A stretch of DNA of 52,470 nt from Fragilaria crotonensis (GCA_022925895.1 JAKSYS010000440.1:1-52470), one strand, 5' to 3'. Numbered from the stretch's first letter, positions 1 to 10,419 are shown. Translations and numbers: made by a program. The notes: generated by a model not told the origin, from the letters alone.

Positions 1-2136
1 ACACGTCAGGATACGATTCGTCGGCACCTACAATCGGATGCATCTACGTTGACTACTACACCACAGGTATCTGTTCCTACACTGGCTCCTACAACCTTGC
101 CGTTGTCTACTACGCGCTTCCAATCGCTACCAACTGTCAGTTCCGAGGATTCCGACGCGCTTCCACCTCTCATCCCTCGCGTGCCAACGCCCGCTCCTGA
201 GCCAGCACGATTGCCTGCGACTTTGCAAGTGACACCTGCGATTCCCATTTCCCTGCAAGTTGCGCCTTCCGAAAACGTTCGCCGTTCCAGCCGCTCTAAC
301 AAAGGAACTTTCAGCAAACTACGGTACATCGATGAAGCATTCTTGTCGTCCGTGGGTTTCATGTCATCAATGGAAGGTCACGATGCCGCTCTTGCTTACA
401 TGGCCGAACTACACACTTGTTTGGATACTGGTGTCATGGACGTTCTTGATCCTCGGGTTTACGCATCAAAAACTCCAAAGACCGATGCCGACATGCCAAC
501 GTTTCAACAGGCGATGAATGGACCTGATGCAACCGAATATCTCAATGCGATGAAACTGGAGATTCAAACTTTGAAGAGTCAGAATACCTGGGTGACAGTT
601 GATCGACCCAAAGACAAGTCAGTGCTTAAGAGCACGTGGGCGTTCAAACTTAAACGCCTTCCGGATGGGACAGCTTACCGTCACAAGGCTCGATTCTGCG
701 CACGGGGTGACATGCAAATCGAAGGAGTTGATTTCTTCGAAACCTACGCTCCAGTGGTTCAGTGGTCTACTATCCGGCTTTTACTGTCAACGGTACTCAC
801 GGAAGGATGGGTTACTCGTCAAGTTGATTATACAAATGCTTTTGCACAAGCTGAGTTGAAAGAGGACGTTTATGTTGAGTGTCCTCGTTTGTTCGGACCA
901 GCGTCTGGCAAGGATAAGGTGTTGCACTTACGAAAAAGCTTGTATGGCCTCCGTCAGGCTCCGAGGACATTTTTTGAGAAGCTCAAGGCAGGTTTGCTGG
1001 AGCGCGGGTGGATTCAGAGCGCGATCGATCCTTGTCTCTTCCTCCAGTTGGGAATGATTTGTGTCGTTTATGTTGACGACACTATATTTGCCTCCCTCGA
1101 TATCACCGACTTGGATGATATGATTGCTTCGTTAGGGATCAACACTCCGGATCAAAAGCACACATTTGCATTGAGGGATGAAGGTGAAGTCAGCGCTTTC
1201 TTGGGTATTCAAATCGCCAAAACTGGCGACAATGAATTTCTCTTGACGCAAACTGGGCTGATCGATAAGGTGTTAGCTGTCACGCAAATGACCGATTGCA
1301 ATGGCTGTGATACGCCCGCGACGGTTGATCCATTGCATGCGGACGTGGATGGCGCTGTTTTTGACGAAAAGTGGGCATATGACGTTGTCATTGGTATGCT
1401 CATGTATATCTCCGGAAATACCAGGCCGGATATCGCCTACGCAGTCCATCAAGCTGCTCGTTTTACTCACGGTTCTCGACAGTCTCATGCCGCTGGTGTC
1501 AAGCGGATCTTGCGCTATTTGAAAAAGACCAAAACCGAGGGTTTGATTCTGAAGCCTGGCAAGGAGTTGCGGGTTGATTGTTACGTTGATGCCGATTTCG
1601 GTGGTTTGTTTTCGGTTGAAGACAAGCAAGATCCTGTTAGTGTCAAGTCTCGTACTGGGTATGTAATCACTTACCGTGGCGCGCCTCTTATGTGGGCATC
1701 CAAGATGCAGACTCAAGTTGCACTCAGTACTATGGAGGCTGAATATATTGCCTTGAGTCAATCAATGCGCGACCTCATTCCGATTCGCGAGACTTTGAAG
1801 GAGGTGATGACCATCGTCTTTGACAAAACGCCTTCCATCTCTTACCACTCTCACAGCAAGGCATTCGATGACACTGTTGGAACTACTGATCACGTCATTC
1901 CACAATCGACAGTTTTTGAGGACAACGATGCTTGTTTGAAGTTCGCTAGGATGCCGAAGTTGACTCCGCGCACCAAGCATATCGGTATTCCATACCATTG
2001 GTTTCGTACTCAAGTCGAACGGTTGGAGATTCAGATCGAACGTATTGATACCAAATCACAACTTGCGGATCAGTTTACAAAGGGTTTAACGGTCGATGCC
2101 TTTCGTCAAGCGCGCAAAAGGTTGATGGGTTGGTGA
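1..2136 (+). CDS. Ty1/copia retrotransposon polyprotein, 3' part (reverse transcriptase and RNase H); 5' end outside window
   Basis: The frame is open from base 1 to a TGA at 2134-2136, so the gene enters from the left edge; no start is assigned. The first ~100 residues are a Pro/Thr/Ser-rich linker ending in a basic 'RRSSRSNKG' stretch, as between integrase and reverse transcriptase in copia elements. A copia-type reverse transcriptase follows: 'STWAFKLKRLPDG', 'RLVxxG'-like 'ARFCARGD', 'QVDYTNAFAQ', 'SLYGLRQAPR' and the catalytic 'YVDD' near 1069-1080. The RNase H part shows 'CYVDADFGG', 'ALSTMEAEYIALS' and a terminal 'TKHIGIPYHWFR...DQFTKGL'. This is the RT-RNaseH order of Ty1/copia, not Ty3/gypsy. 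No stop or frameshift interrupts ~710 codons, so the copy looks young. Element family (for example a diatom CoDi group) is inferred only. Confidence 0.95.
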   Translation, partial: TRQDTIRRHLQSDASTLTTTPQVSVPTLAPTTLPLSTTRFQSLPTVSSEDSDALPPLIPRVPTPAPEPARLPATLQVTPAIPISLQVAPSENVRRSSRSNKGTFSKLRYIDEAFLSSVGFMSSMEGHDAALAYMAELHTCLDTGVMDVLDPRVYASKTPKTDADMPTFQQAMNGPDATEYLNAMKLEIQTLKSQNTWVTVDRPKDKSVLKSTWAFKLKRLPDGTAYRHKARFCARGDMQIEGVDFFETYAPVVQWSTIRLLLSTVLTEGWVTRQVDYTNAFAQAELKEDVYVECPRLFGPASGKDKVLHLRKSLYGLRQAPRTFFEKLKAGLLERGWIQSAIDPCLFLQLGMICVVYVDDTIFASLDITDLDDMIASLGINTPDQKHTFALRDEGEVSAFLGIQIAKTGDNEFLLTQTGLIDKVLAVTQMTDCNGCDTPATVDPLHADVDGAVFDEKWAYDVVIGMLMYISGNTRPDIAYAVHQAARFTHGSRQSHAAGVKRILRYLKKTKTEGLILKPGKELRVDCYVDADFGGLFSVEDKQDPVSVKSRTGYVITYRGAPLMWASKMQTQVALSTMEAEYIALSQSMRDLIPIRETLKEVMTIVFDKTPSISYHSHSKAFDDTVGTTDHVIPQSTVFEDNDACLKFARMPKLTPRTKHIGIPYHWFRTQVERLEIQIERIDTKSQLADQFTKGLTVDAFRQARKRLMGW

Positions 2137-2147
2137 CAACTACAGTC

Positions 2148-2158
2148 GAAAGGGAGAG
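2148..2158 (+). other. Polypurine tract candidate of the copia element
   Basis: A purine run, GAAAGGGAGAG, starts 11 bases after the pol stop codon. This is where the plus-strand primer (PPT) of an LTR retrotransposon lies, directly before the 3' LTR. The assignment rests on position and composition only. Confidence 0.5.
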
Positions 2159-2500
2159 TCAAGATACGTTACGCAACAGACTATTATGACAGTATCTACT
2201 GTCTGTCTGATACCGTGCACAAGTGTGTATCGTATACACATGTATCCTCGTATTGACGGTTTGCGTTCCTTTAACGTATATTTTGGGTCTCGTGCTGATT
2301 GGAAGCTCGATTCACGACTGTAGTCACGTAGTGTAATCATCGGCGCCAAATTAGCTCACAATATTATTCTGAGAGCAATTCGTTCCCGATTCGTATTCTT
2401 CCATCATTGTCAGTTCTCTCAAGAGACTTGACGACTTTATTACACTTCTTCTTATCAAAGATCGAAGTGCTTATCGTTGTCTTTTCGCTCCGACGACCAT
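2159..2500 (+). repeat. Probable 3' LTR region of the copia element (right boundary not resolved)
   Basis: The non-coding stretch after the polypurine tract is where the 3' LTR must lie. I cannot bound it because the 5' LTR is outside the window. The bases just after the tract (TCAAGATACG) do not start with the usual TG, so either the tract or the border differs from the standard. The right end given is a guess. Confidence 0.35.
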
Positions 2501-4013
2501 TTGTCCTATGTCCTGTGCATTCCCCTACGTACTTCACCGGTAATACAAGTATAGTAGCCCCGACCTACTACTACTGTAGACACTACTACAGTAGTGATGA
2601 GTCTTTTTCCTTTTTAATACAACACAACTGGAAGAAACAAGGTAGTACTCCAGTACCAGGTACTAGCTAGTACTCCAGAGTCCAGTGTCTCACCCGTACT
2701 ATGTGTCTACTACGATGTACCGGTAGAGTCTAGTAGAGTGTGTATTGCGAGCGCCGAGTATGGCGAAAAGCAAGTACAAGTACAACAAGTACAAGCGTAT
2801 AAGGCCGCATCTTAACCAGGCACACAACGCAGACACACAGAGAATTTTTCCATGTGTATTGCGAATTTGCCCACTGATACACATGTAAAAACAAAGTCAT
2901 TTCCGGGTCTAAGCTTGTGTAGTTACACATCTTTGTTCACACATCACACGAAAACCCCCTTTTTGTGTGTTGTGTGAACAAAGTTGTGTAACACACAAGT
3001 CCCCTTTTCTACATTAGGGGGTACTATTTCGAGATAGTGCTGACATCAAAAATATACAGTACACAGTACATGCTACTCTGGAGTGCTACAGTATCAATCT
3101 GACAAAAAAAGTAAGTAAATGTATCGTCCGCGTCGTAATGTCGCTGCATCATTGTCGTTATCGTCATCATCATCGCCATCGTCATCGCCATTGATGATCG
3201 ACGAATGCAAAGCAGCAGTCGCTGCTCATCTACATTGAGGATACCAATAGTGAGTATGCATTTTTGATGCATGCTCAGTGTGTTGGCCGAAGACGACGAT
3301 GGTGAAGACACGATGGAGGTGGCAACGCCATCATGCACAGAACGACGATGAGCATGTTTTCGGAGTACTATGTACTATGTACCACTACTCGCGTTCTCCA
3401 GTACTCGAGTACAGTACTCGGAGTACATTATTTGAAATACAGCCAATCCTCTACGGGTATTTATACAGTAGTAGTGTATGCATTATCATTTCGTACAGTA
3501 TTACAGTAAAAGATGTGTGTTCACGTCAAGTGTGTTCTCGAATTCTGGAAACACACAGGTTAAGGACTGAGGCCACGCTAGTGCTCAACGGCCCTCAACG
3601 GTCGGTGATAAATGCGGGAAATATTTTAGCAAAACAAGTGTGTCCGGGGATTTGTGTCTGGTTAGGGTCCGGCCTAATAGCGAGAAGATAGCGAACAACG
3701 GCAAATCGATCAAGAAAAAAACGGTGTGCCGAAACAGAGATTCATACCTCTTCATATCTCGCGTTCCTCTTCACTTCTTGATGTGAATTTGATATAATGG
3801 GTGCAGTGTGATAAATCTCGATGAACTCGCACCACTCAAATATTCCGATTTCTTGTTGGTGCACACAATTTGACGAAGACACCTAGCGAGTAGTACTTAT
3901 TGGCGAGAAAGTAGCATCAGAATCTGCCGCTCTAGGAGTGTATCGCGATAATCCATCAATCAGGAACTCCAATTGTAAAATCAGTTTGAAAACAAGGCAA
4001 TTCGACGCACGTC
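2501..4013. other. Intergenic: palindromic GTAC-rich DNA, a long hairpin and a TCATCG microsatellite
   Basis: No convincing gene. The stretch contains repeated AGTACT/CCAGTACC-type motifs around 2640-2720 and 3360-3430, a near-perfect inverted repeat at 2914-2999 (separate entry), and a degenerate TCATCG-type triplet run around 3145-3195. The bases before 4014 should hold the promoter and 5' UTR of the downstream gene; I see no clear TATA box. Confidence 0.6.
2914..2999. repeat. Long inverted repeat (hairpin), arms ~40 bp
   Basis: The left arm (2914-2954, starting CTTGTGTAGTTACAC and ending CACACGAAAA) is nearly the reverse complement of the right arm (2961-2999, TTTTGTGTGT to ACACACAAG). 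The loop is only CCCCCT. The arms differ by a few substitutions and small gaps. It could be a small foldback element (MITE-like) or a hairpin in a transcript; no coding content. Confidence 0.8.
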
Positions 4014-6053
4014 ATGGTCGTTGCTGTTCTCGTTGCTTATTTCGCTCCGGCGTCTCGTGGACTCGCACGTGGCCGCAATTTTTCGGATGGTAGGCAATGG
4101 GCACCGAACCCCAATTTTGACGACCAGCTGGTTCCCTCAAGTCAAATCAAGGCCGGCCATAAAAGGAAACCATTTAAGGCTGTCGCCTTGCTCACATCGT
4201 TGGCGTCAGACTTCGATGTCATTGCTGATTGGCTATTCTACCGAGAAACCGTCAACAATGACAGAAACTATCGATCCACAGGCGACCAATCTCAGCCTTA
4301 TCTCATTCCTCCCTGGTTGATTTGGGTAACATGGGTGGTGTGCATTTTAGGGTCTGTCATGTGGTTGATCCTAGCAACTGATGGTCGCATTGTTGCTCCA
4401 CTTCTCCGGAAGCTAGGTTTTGACAAGCTCAGCATTGGACACATGCTTTTTTTGAGTGTTTTGGTGGAGGACGTCCCTCAAGTTATATTGACGTTCATCA
4501 TCGAAGACTACTATGAAGAGCACCACCTGAGTAATTTGGCGGTTGTAAACGTGACAGTGAGTTTGTACGATACTCTGATCAAGCTGGCGGAATCTTATGA
4601 TCAACGTTACGATGTGGTCGAAACAGGAGGCTGGTGTAAAGAAAGCTTGTGGGCTCATAAAGATGTGGTAACGTCGGTAGTCTCCCTCCGTATGCTAGGA
4701 CCAGTGGTTGCATCGGATGATGGGCCTCTAGTGACCATCCCGTCGTCTCGATCGAGCAAAACATTCCATTCCGGCCTGCCACCACAACGAAAGCTCCCAG
4801 ATCGGTTGGAAAACAGCATACTAGCGGAGAACAGTATGCGTCTATCGTCGCTACCTGAGCTCACTGAACCGAAACTTGATCGGCCACCAAGTTCCATGCT
4901 TGAACTCGCACTTCGGCCAATTGCTCCAATGAAGCATCCTCGTCTCAGATTTCTCACGGCGTCATTAGACAAAACCATCAGGCTGTGGGATACTTCAGCA
5001 AACATGAAAGGCCATCGAAGGGAAAAATGTGTTCGAGCATTTCGTGGACACTTAGGTGGTGTTACCTGTGTGTCACTCTTAGATAACGCTGAATCGACTG
5101 AACGACCAGAAACTATCGATGTGGACCAGTATCTGGAGGAAGCCGACCGCACTACTTTCTTTCTCTCAGGTTGTAAGAAGGGGGATGTCAAACTTTGGAA
5201 CCTGCAAAGTGACTGTATGCGAACCTACGCAACAAGAGTGTCAAGGAGTGGTGTAACGGCAATATCAAGTATGAAAGCTGGATCGACTTTCGTAGTCAGT
5301 TACGAGGATGGTTCCGCGCGACTTTGGGAAGTGTGGTCGGGCGTTTGTCTTGCTGTCTACACGGGCCATAGCGAGACCATCAATTGCATGTGCTCGATGC
5401 TAGATGGGTCGATGTTCGTGACAGGTTCCCGGGATACCACCTTAAAGCTGTGGGATACGGCAGCGGCGCTTGATTCCTTCCATATCTCCAATTCTCCTTT
5501 GAGCGATGTGATCGATGTTGATGCAATTCGTCGTTTCACATTTGAATCAGACAATGGAATGATCGAGGAGAGGGTCTGTGCCCAATCTTTTGTATGCCAC
5601 TCCAGTCAGAGCGAAGTATTGTGTGTTGCCTGTATCGAAAAGTCAACGGCCGTTGTTGCTGGCTATGCGAATGGATTGGCTCGCTTGTGGGGTTTGGATA
5701 GCGGTTCGTGCTTGCGGATCTTTCATGGGCACGGGGGGCCTGTTACAGCTGTTGAAGTCGTAGATCGTGTGACAATTCTGACTGGTTCTACTGATACTCA
5801 CGTCAGAGTTTGGGACGCTGTATCTGGGGCTTGTTTGCGAACCTACTCTGAACATTCTGACACTGTCACCGCACTATCTGTTGCCCACGATGATCAGACG
5901 TTCATTTCTGCGTCTGCGGATCTGACAGTGAAGATTTGGGTGATCAGTAGCGTTCCTAAGGCGGAACCAGTGGAATTGGAAAGTTTCCTGGATATCAATG
6001 AGACTTCATGCAGTGCATATTTTCGACATCAATCATCCTTTGAACGTTACTAG
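4014..6053 (+). CDS. Membrane protein with C-terminal WD40 beta-propeller
   Basis: The 679-residue protein has two parts. Residues ~50-215 carry a conserved-looking membrane module: 'SDFDVIADWLFYRET', a strong hydrophobic helix ('WLIWVTWVVCILGSVMWLIL') and 'SIGHMLFLSVLVEDVPQVIL', then 'SLYDTLIKLAESYDQR'. A linker with basic/Ser-rich sequence follows. From ~310 to 660 at least six WD40 repeats are visible, each ending in an LWD/LWN/LWE/VWD/IW motif (for example 'TASLDKTIRLWD', 'TGSRDTTLKLWD', 'TGSTDTHVRVWD', 'SASADLTVKIW'). The propeller is probably a cytoplasmic interaction surface tethered to a membrane. Single exon; the start is the first ATG of the frame. Function is unknown. The E-D-V-P-Q motif inside a hydrophobic helix is reminiscent of XK-related proteins, but that is only a suggestion. 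Confidence 0.88.
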   Translation: MVVAVLVAYFAPASRGLARGRNFSDGRQWAPNPNFDDQLVPSSQIKAGHKRKPFKAVALLTSLASDFDVIADWLFYRETVNNDRNYRSTGDQSQPYLIPPWLIWVTWVVCILGSVMWLILATDGRIVAPLLRKLGFDKLSIGHMLFLSVLVEDVPQVILTFIIEDYYEEHHLSNLAVVNVTVSLYDTLIKLAESYDQRYDVVETGGWCKESLWAHKDVVTSVVSLRMLGPVVASDDGPLVTIPSSRSSKTFHSGLPPQRKLPDRLENSILAENSMRLSSLPELTEPKLDRPPSSMLELALRPIAPMKHPRLRFLTASLDKTIRLWDTSANMKGHRREKCVRAFRGHLGGVTCVSLLDNAESTERPETIDVDQYLEEADRTTFFLSGCKKGDVKLWNLQSDCMRTYATRVSRSGVTAISSMKAGSTFVVSYEDGSARLWEVWSGVCLAVYTGHSETINCMCSMLDGSMFVTGSRDTTLKLWDTAAALDSFHISNSPLSDVIDVDAIRRFTFESDNGMIEERVCAQSFVCHSSQSEVLCVACIEKSTAVVAGYANGLARLWGLDSGSCLRIFHGHGGPVTAVEVVDRVTILTGSTDTHVRVWDAVSGACLRTYSEHSDTVTALSVAHDDQTFISASADLTVKIWVISSVPKAEPVELESFLDINETSCSAYFRHQSSFERY

Positions 6054-6406
6054 GTGAATGGGAGTCGTCCTTCCACGCCCCCACTTCGTGGCATCAACAT
6101 TGGTAGACGTCGATTGTACTGACGGAAAATAGAAATCAAGTTGAGGATTAATTGGCGCCCATCATTACTGTCGTGGGATGATGACTGTTGGGGGTAACCC
6201 CTAATCCCAAAGCACTGAAGCTAGCACCTCACAACTATAGCATTAGTACAATTACCAGATAGACTTCGGAACTTGAAGAACTTCGGTGATTCCTTGGCAA
6301 ATACGAGATGAGCCTATTTCTTCAACCTATAAAATGGCGATAATGGTACTTGTACCATAGGCGACTTACACAGAATCAGTCCACGAACTACTGGTAGCAC
6401 TGCTCC
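6054..6406. other. Convergent intergenic region, no feature recognised
   Basis: This 353-bp stretch lies between the stop codons of the WD40 gene (plus) and the mL49 gene (minus). It should contain both 3' UTRs. Nothing else recognised. Confidence 0.6.
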
Positions 6407-7046
6407 CTAAAATCCAAGCCCGGCTAGCCACTGCTTCACCTCACGGACGCGGTTCCCATCAATTTCAATTGTTCCACCAGCTCGAAATCGAATGATGTCG
6501 TCATTCGGGTTCTTAGGCTCAGGTATTTCAAGGACAGCCCGCAATTCATGAATAAACGAATCCTTATCACCCCCGATCCTTTTCACAAGAGTTGTAGCTT
6601 TGGTCCCGTCTTTTCTGCAGAGTACAATGAAGCGTGAGACGTCCACATCACCAGGATTTTCATTCACAACTTTGGCGGTACAGCCTGAAAATTCAAAGGA
6701 AACAGTAACTATGTAATCACGTCACGTACCGAAATTTGGCGTAGACGGGCAAGAAACCAGTGCCATCGTTTGGCTTGTTACTTGTTCGTGAAATTCGAAA
6801 CGGATATTCAGGAACGTCCGAAGCCGCCGGCGTTGCAGACCAGCCATTGGGAAGGAATTTGACATCAAAGATAGAAGGAAATTGGCGAGGCTGCAGAGGC
6901 TTCTGGGTTCTATCGATTCCCATTCTTGCTTCTACCCGAGCTCTCACTGGATTCTTTTTGAACAATCGATCTACTTGCGTCGAAGAATGTTTCCATCGAG
7001 CCTGCACTCCAATCGAGATGCGAAGACTTCGTGAAAATGACATCAT
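6407..7046 (-). CDS. MRPL49: Mitochondrial large-subunit ribosomal protein mL49 (IMG2/MRPL49 family)
   Basis: Two exons joined: 7046-6730 and 6614-6407, with a 115-bp GT-AG intron (6729-6615; donor GTACGT, acceptor CTCTGCAG). The join gives 174 residues and creates the unbroken core 'LPVYAKFRKDGTKATTLVKR', which matches the mL49 pattern of 'LPVY' followed by a basic/Thr-rich strand and 'I.GD'. The C-terminus 'VREVKQWLAGLGF' matches the family's 'VKxWLxxxGF' ending. The N-terminus (MMSFSRSLRISIGVQARWKH) is basic and Ser-rich with no acidic residue, as expected of a mitochondrial presequence. An alternative acceptor at 6685 would break the frame. The ATG pair at 7046/7043 is the first in frame after an upstream TAG. 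Confidence 0.85.
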
Positions 7047-8695
7047 GCCCGGCAAAACAATGGACTCGAGACTCGAGCAACTGCTAACCTATCGACGTCC
7101 GAAATCGAAAGGATTGTATGTAGCAGGGACTCGCACAATAGGTCGTAAGCACGAAAACCTGATCGAAGGCCGGAGGGGACTGCGCCCGACAGCATGCCAG
7201 GCGCCAGGCGCCAGGCAGGATTTGGAAAAACTACGAGTACCGGTACATGTAGCTGACTACAGTACAGATTTATATCCAAAGCATTAGGTACAGTACTACA
7301 GTACTTGACGTCTGTCATACGCACTGGAGGGACTATGTCATACCGTAGTCCTCCCTCAATTATTAAGTATGGAGAAATACTCCAGTACAAGTATCACATC
7401 ATTCGCCATCTGTTCTCTTAACACCTCACTGGTATCAGAATACTATATCTGCTAACTGCTAGTAGGTTTTCCAGTGGCATCTTTCTGACCTAGAAGTCGT
7501 CCTTGTTGGCACTACTAGACTTGTTTAGCTCACAGTACCAAGAATGTCTACTTCGAGGACAATTTTTGTCGAATGTACAGTATGACTTATACAGCCAGCT
7601 AATCAACTTCTTGGCATGGAAGGATGATAGAAAAATGTAAGGAACAGCACCAAAGGTTCTTTCAAACCAGTGGTACTGTTTGATGCATTCTCAGTAACCC
7701 AGCAGGAGAGGAAGGGTGGTGGTAGCAGGTTGTCAGGCACTTTGGACTGACAGACAACCAGGTTAATTTCTGGGATGAGAACTACCTTATTTTTCTATTA
7801 TCTGCTGTATCCTGTTGCCTAGGAGTCTATGGTGGAAGGATGGACTTAGGTCATGATTCATGATATGAACTTGTTGAAGTAATTCATAGTGCAAGATTTC
7901 CTAGGAGGTTAATGCGGAAAATGGAGGGATCCCTTTACTATTATGTTGGTTGACAAGAATTGTGAAAAGATGGAAATGCAATAGCAAATAGTTAATAAAT
8001 TTTCATTGGTTTTGGTTTCTTTTAAAGGATGCATGACTGAGATCCGAATGTATGCTGGTGAATCATGTAGGCCTATGTAGAGATGCAAATAGGAACAATT
8101 AAGAAATCATTCCTGCTTCAGTCAGGCAAGATAAAGGTGTTACTGCATTTGTTACGAAGGAAGAAATGGGGGAAATGGTTGGTCTTGAATAGTGTCAATT
8201 CATGACCAAGAATTTGGGATATGGAGATTTGAATCCCACATTGGACATTGGACATTAGTGTTTTGTTATACTGTAGTACCATAGTGATGATACAGTAGGT
8301 TACTGTGCAAATATGCGGTACAAACTACGACACCCAAGGACCGGGTACTCGTACCGGGGAATTCAGTGTAGTAGGCAATGTGCAAGTGCACGGTACAGAA
8401 TGACACCGTCACACCGTCACCACAAGTGCAAGTACTTGTATGCATACACCAGTAGCAACTAGTAGAAACGCAATTGCGTTTCACGTTGCACCCAGTCATA
8501 CAAGTACCGGTACGAACAGTACTTGGTACTGAAACTCATTGCGGTTGATGATATCGTCTGGCCGTCCTCGACATACCAGTTACTAGATTTGAGTACGACA
8601 AGCCACACATTCATACGAGCGCTGCTTTGAGCAGGGGGGAACCCTCGCCACGTTCAAACCTTTCCTGGTTATCGCCGTTGAATTAATCTGTCACC
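7047..8695. other. Gene-free stretch between mL49 and eS25; possible decayed repeat in the middle
   Basis: This region holds the divergent promoters of mL49 and eS25. It includes a short tandem repeat of GGCGCCA units (about 7196-7217) and GTAC palindromes at 7230-7390 and 8270-8530. The middle part (about 7600-8260) differs in texture, being A/T- and purine-rich without palindromes. It contains no open frame of note and looks like old decayed sequence. No RNA gene recognised. Confidence 0.5.
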
Positions 8696-9236
8696 ATGGT
8701 GCGTTCCCTGCCGTCCTTTGCTTCATAGGAGCACTGATAGAGCATTACATTTCGAATATATCGGGAAAAGAGATCAAGGAGTGTAGAAAGGAGCAACTCG
8801 AAAGACCGATTGCTAGTCGGGATGTTGGTCGAAGTGCTGTATCACGATTCCCTTAGCGTCGGATTTGACTCACCTTTTATCTTCTCCTTTCCCATAACAG
8901 CCGCCAAAAGTTCAGCAGAAGTCGAAGGAGCAAAAAATGGCCGCCGCCATGGCCGGTGGTAAGGGAAAGAAGAAGAAGTGGTCCAAGGGAAAGTCCCGCG
9001 ACAAGGTCGAGAACAAGGTGTTGATGCAAAAGGAGCAGTTCGATCGTCTTCAAGCTGAGGTTCCTAAGATGAAGCTCATCACCGTTTCGGCTGTTGTTGA
9101 GAAGCTTAAGATCAATGGAGGTTTGGCGCGTCGTTGTTTGAGATTGTTGGCCGAAGAAGGAAAGATCCGTCCTGTTCTCATTTCCAGAGCACAGAGAATT
9201 TACACCCGTAATGTTGGTGAGGGCGAGGAAGAATAA
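8696..9236 (+). CDS. RPS25: 40S ribosomal protein eS25
   Basis: Two exons: 8696-8698 (only the ATG) and 8901-9236, separated by a 202-bp intron (8699-8900; donor GTGCGT, acceptor CCCATAACAG). The joined protein (112 residues) begins MPPKVQQKSKEQK, which restores the MPPK start typical of eS25. It continues with the basic 'GKKKKWSKGKSRDKVENKVL' and the winged-helix core 'KLITVSAVVEKLKINGGLAR', 'AQRIYTRN'. Without the intron the protein would have to start at an internal ATG (8938 or 8950) and lose the family's N-terminus. eS25 sits in the 40S head next to the E site. Confidence 0.93.
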
Positions 9237-10419
9237 ATTCCTATCTTAATCTAAACAAATTGAATCAACCTTGACTGAGCTTTAAATAGCTTTATTGTCT
9301 TTGTTAATGTCTTCAAATCAAACGAAGTTGTCGTCGTTTTCGCTGGACACTCAGCAGCTCCATCAATCGACTATTCGGAAAAGCAGCACTGATTTGGCGC
9401 AGCATAATAATTATAGCTCTTTCAACCGGGAAATCTAAGCTCTGATGCGACGATGCTTGTGGCAACTGATCCACAAGATCGTGGAAACACGGGTTTAGTT
9501 CGCTTTAATTCACTCCAAAAAAACTGTCATCTATGACCAGCGTCGACGAACTTTCCGGATCGTTCTAGGAGGTATCATTCTCCCGGAATCATAGAATTGC
9601 CGATCTCGGTTTCTTGTCATACCAGTATGTGTGGTAACTTGTCTCGAATCCCATGCAATTGTTTGCTCAATGTCATGCAGGACTTGGAGTCTCACCTTGG
9701 CCTACACAGCTCGATGTCCACTGCAGCTTTGACATAACTAGAAAGAGATGTAAAGACGTGCTCAAGTTGCGGACCACTATACGAGCCCTCTCAGTCCTAG
9801 TAGTGATCGCAAAGTGATCTCTCGTTTCATGCTATTTATTGCCTATGTTATGCAGGACTCGGTATTGTACCAGGTACCGCTCCACCCCCTACCCGGTATC
9901 TGTCCGCTGCAGCTCTGGCAAAATAAAATTGATTGTCAATGTTGGAGCCTCTCACGCTATCCGCCCTCGAGCTACTCTATGTACACGGAGTATAACCAAA
10001 AATGACAAGTCTCTACTATGAGAGTAGAGCATGAATAGGATTCACGAAGAGTGTAAGAAATCGACTTAGGTATATCGGTAGTTCGGTACATGTACGATGA
10101 CTTACGTTTATGTCCCATGATAACGCTGCTTCGAATACCTGTTACTGTACCACAGTAGTACTGAAAGGTTCCGGGTGCCCGGTCGTGGTGTAAAGAAGGC
10201 ACCGTAGGTCATACAAGACGCGACACGCGACCTCCGACTCTTGTGGAAATGATACATCCGACTCAAACTGGCTGAGCACCTGAGGACTCAGGACCCATTG
10301 CCAACACCAGTTGATATGCTCTCCTCCGCTTGGTCGAACAAAGCAACAGGTATTCATCCTATGCATAAGAAAACAAAAAAGGTATTCGTAGAGGGAATCC
10401 ATTTGAATGAGTTGATACC
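9237..10419. other. Intergenic with a diverged ~70-bp direct repeat; no gene recognised
   Basis: The stretch holds the 3' UTR of eS25, the promoter of UTP18 and GTAC-rich palindromes (9865-9900, 10060-10160). Two related segments, 9670-9734 and 9844-9920, share ATGCAGGACT near the start and TGTCC(A/G)CTGCAGCT near the end. Short open frames here lack protein-like sequence. Confidence 0.55.

Noticed and set aside
1273-1761. 162-codon minus-strand frame within the copia pol gene
   Set aside because: It lies opposite conserved RT/RNase H coding sequence and has no family resemblance.
3145-3195. CRISPR-like or regular repeat array
   Set aside because: It is a degenerate TCATCG/TCGCCA microsatellite without spacers.
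6407-6667. Separate small gene on the minus strand starting at 6667
   Set aside because: The start would be GTG, and residues before 6614 have no mL49 similarity. They fall inside the predicted intron; splicing to the upstream exon gives the full family domain.
9420-9480. Possible C/D-box snoRNA near CTGATGC...CTGAT
   Set aside because: The C box is not a proper RUGAUGA, and no terminal stem or paired C'/D' boxes are visible.
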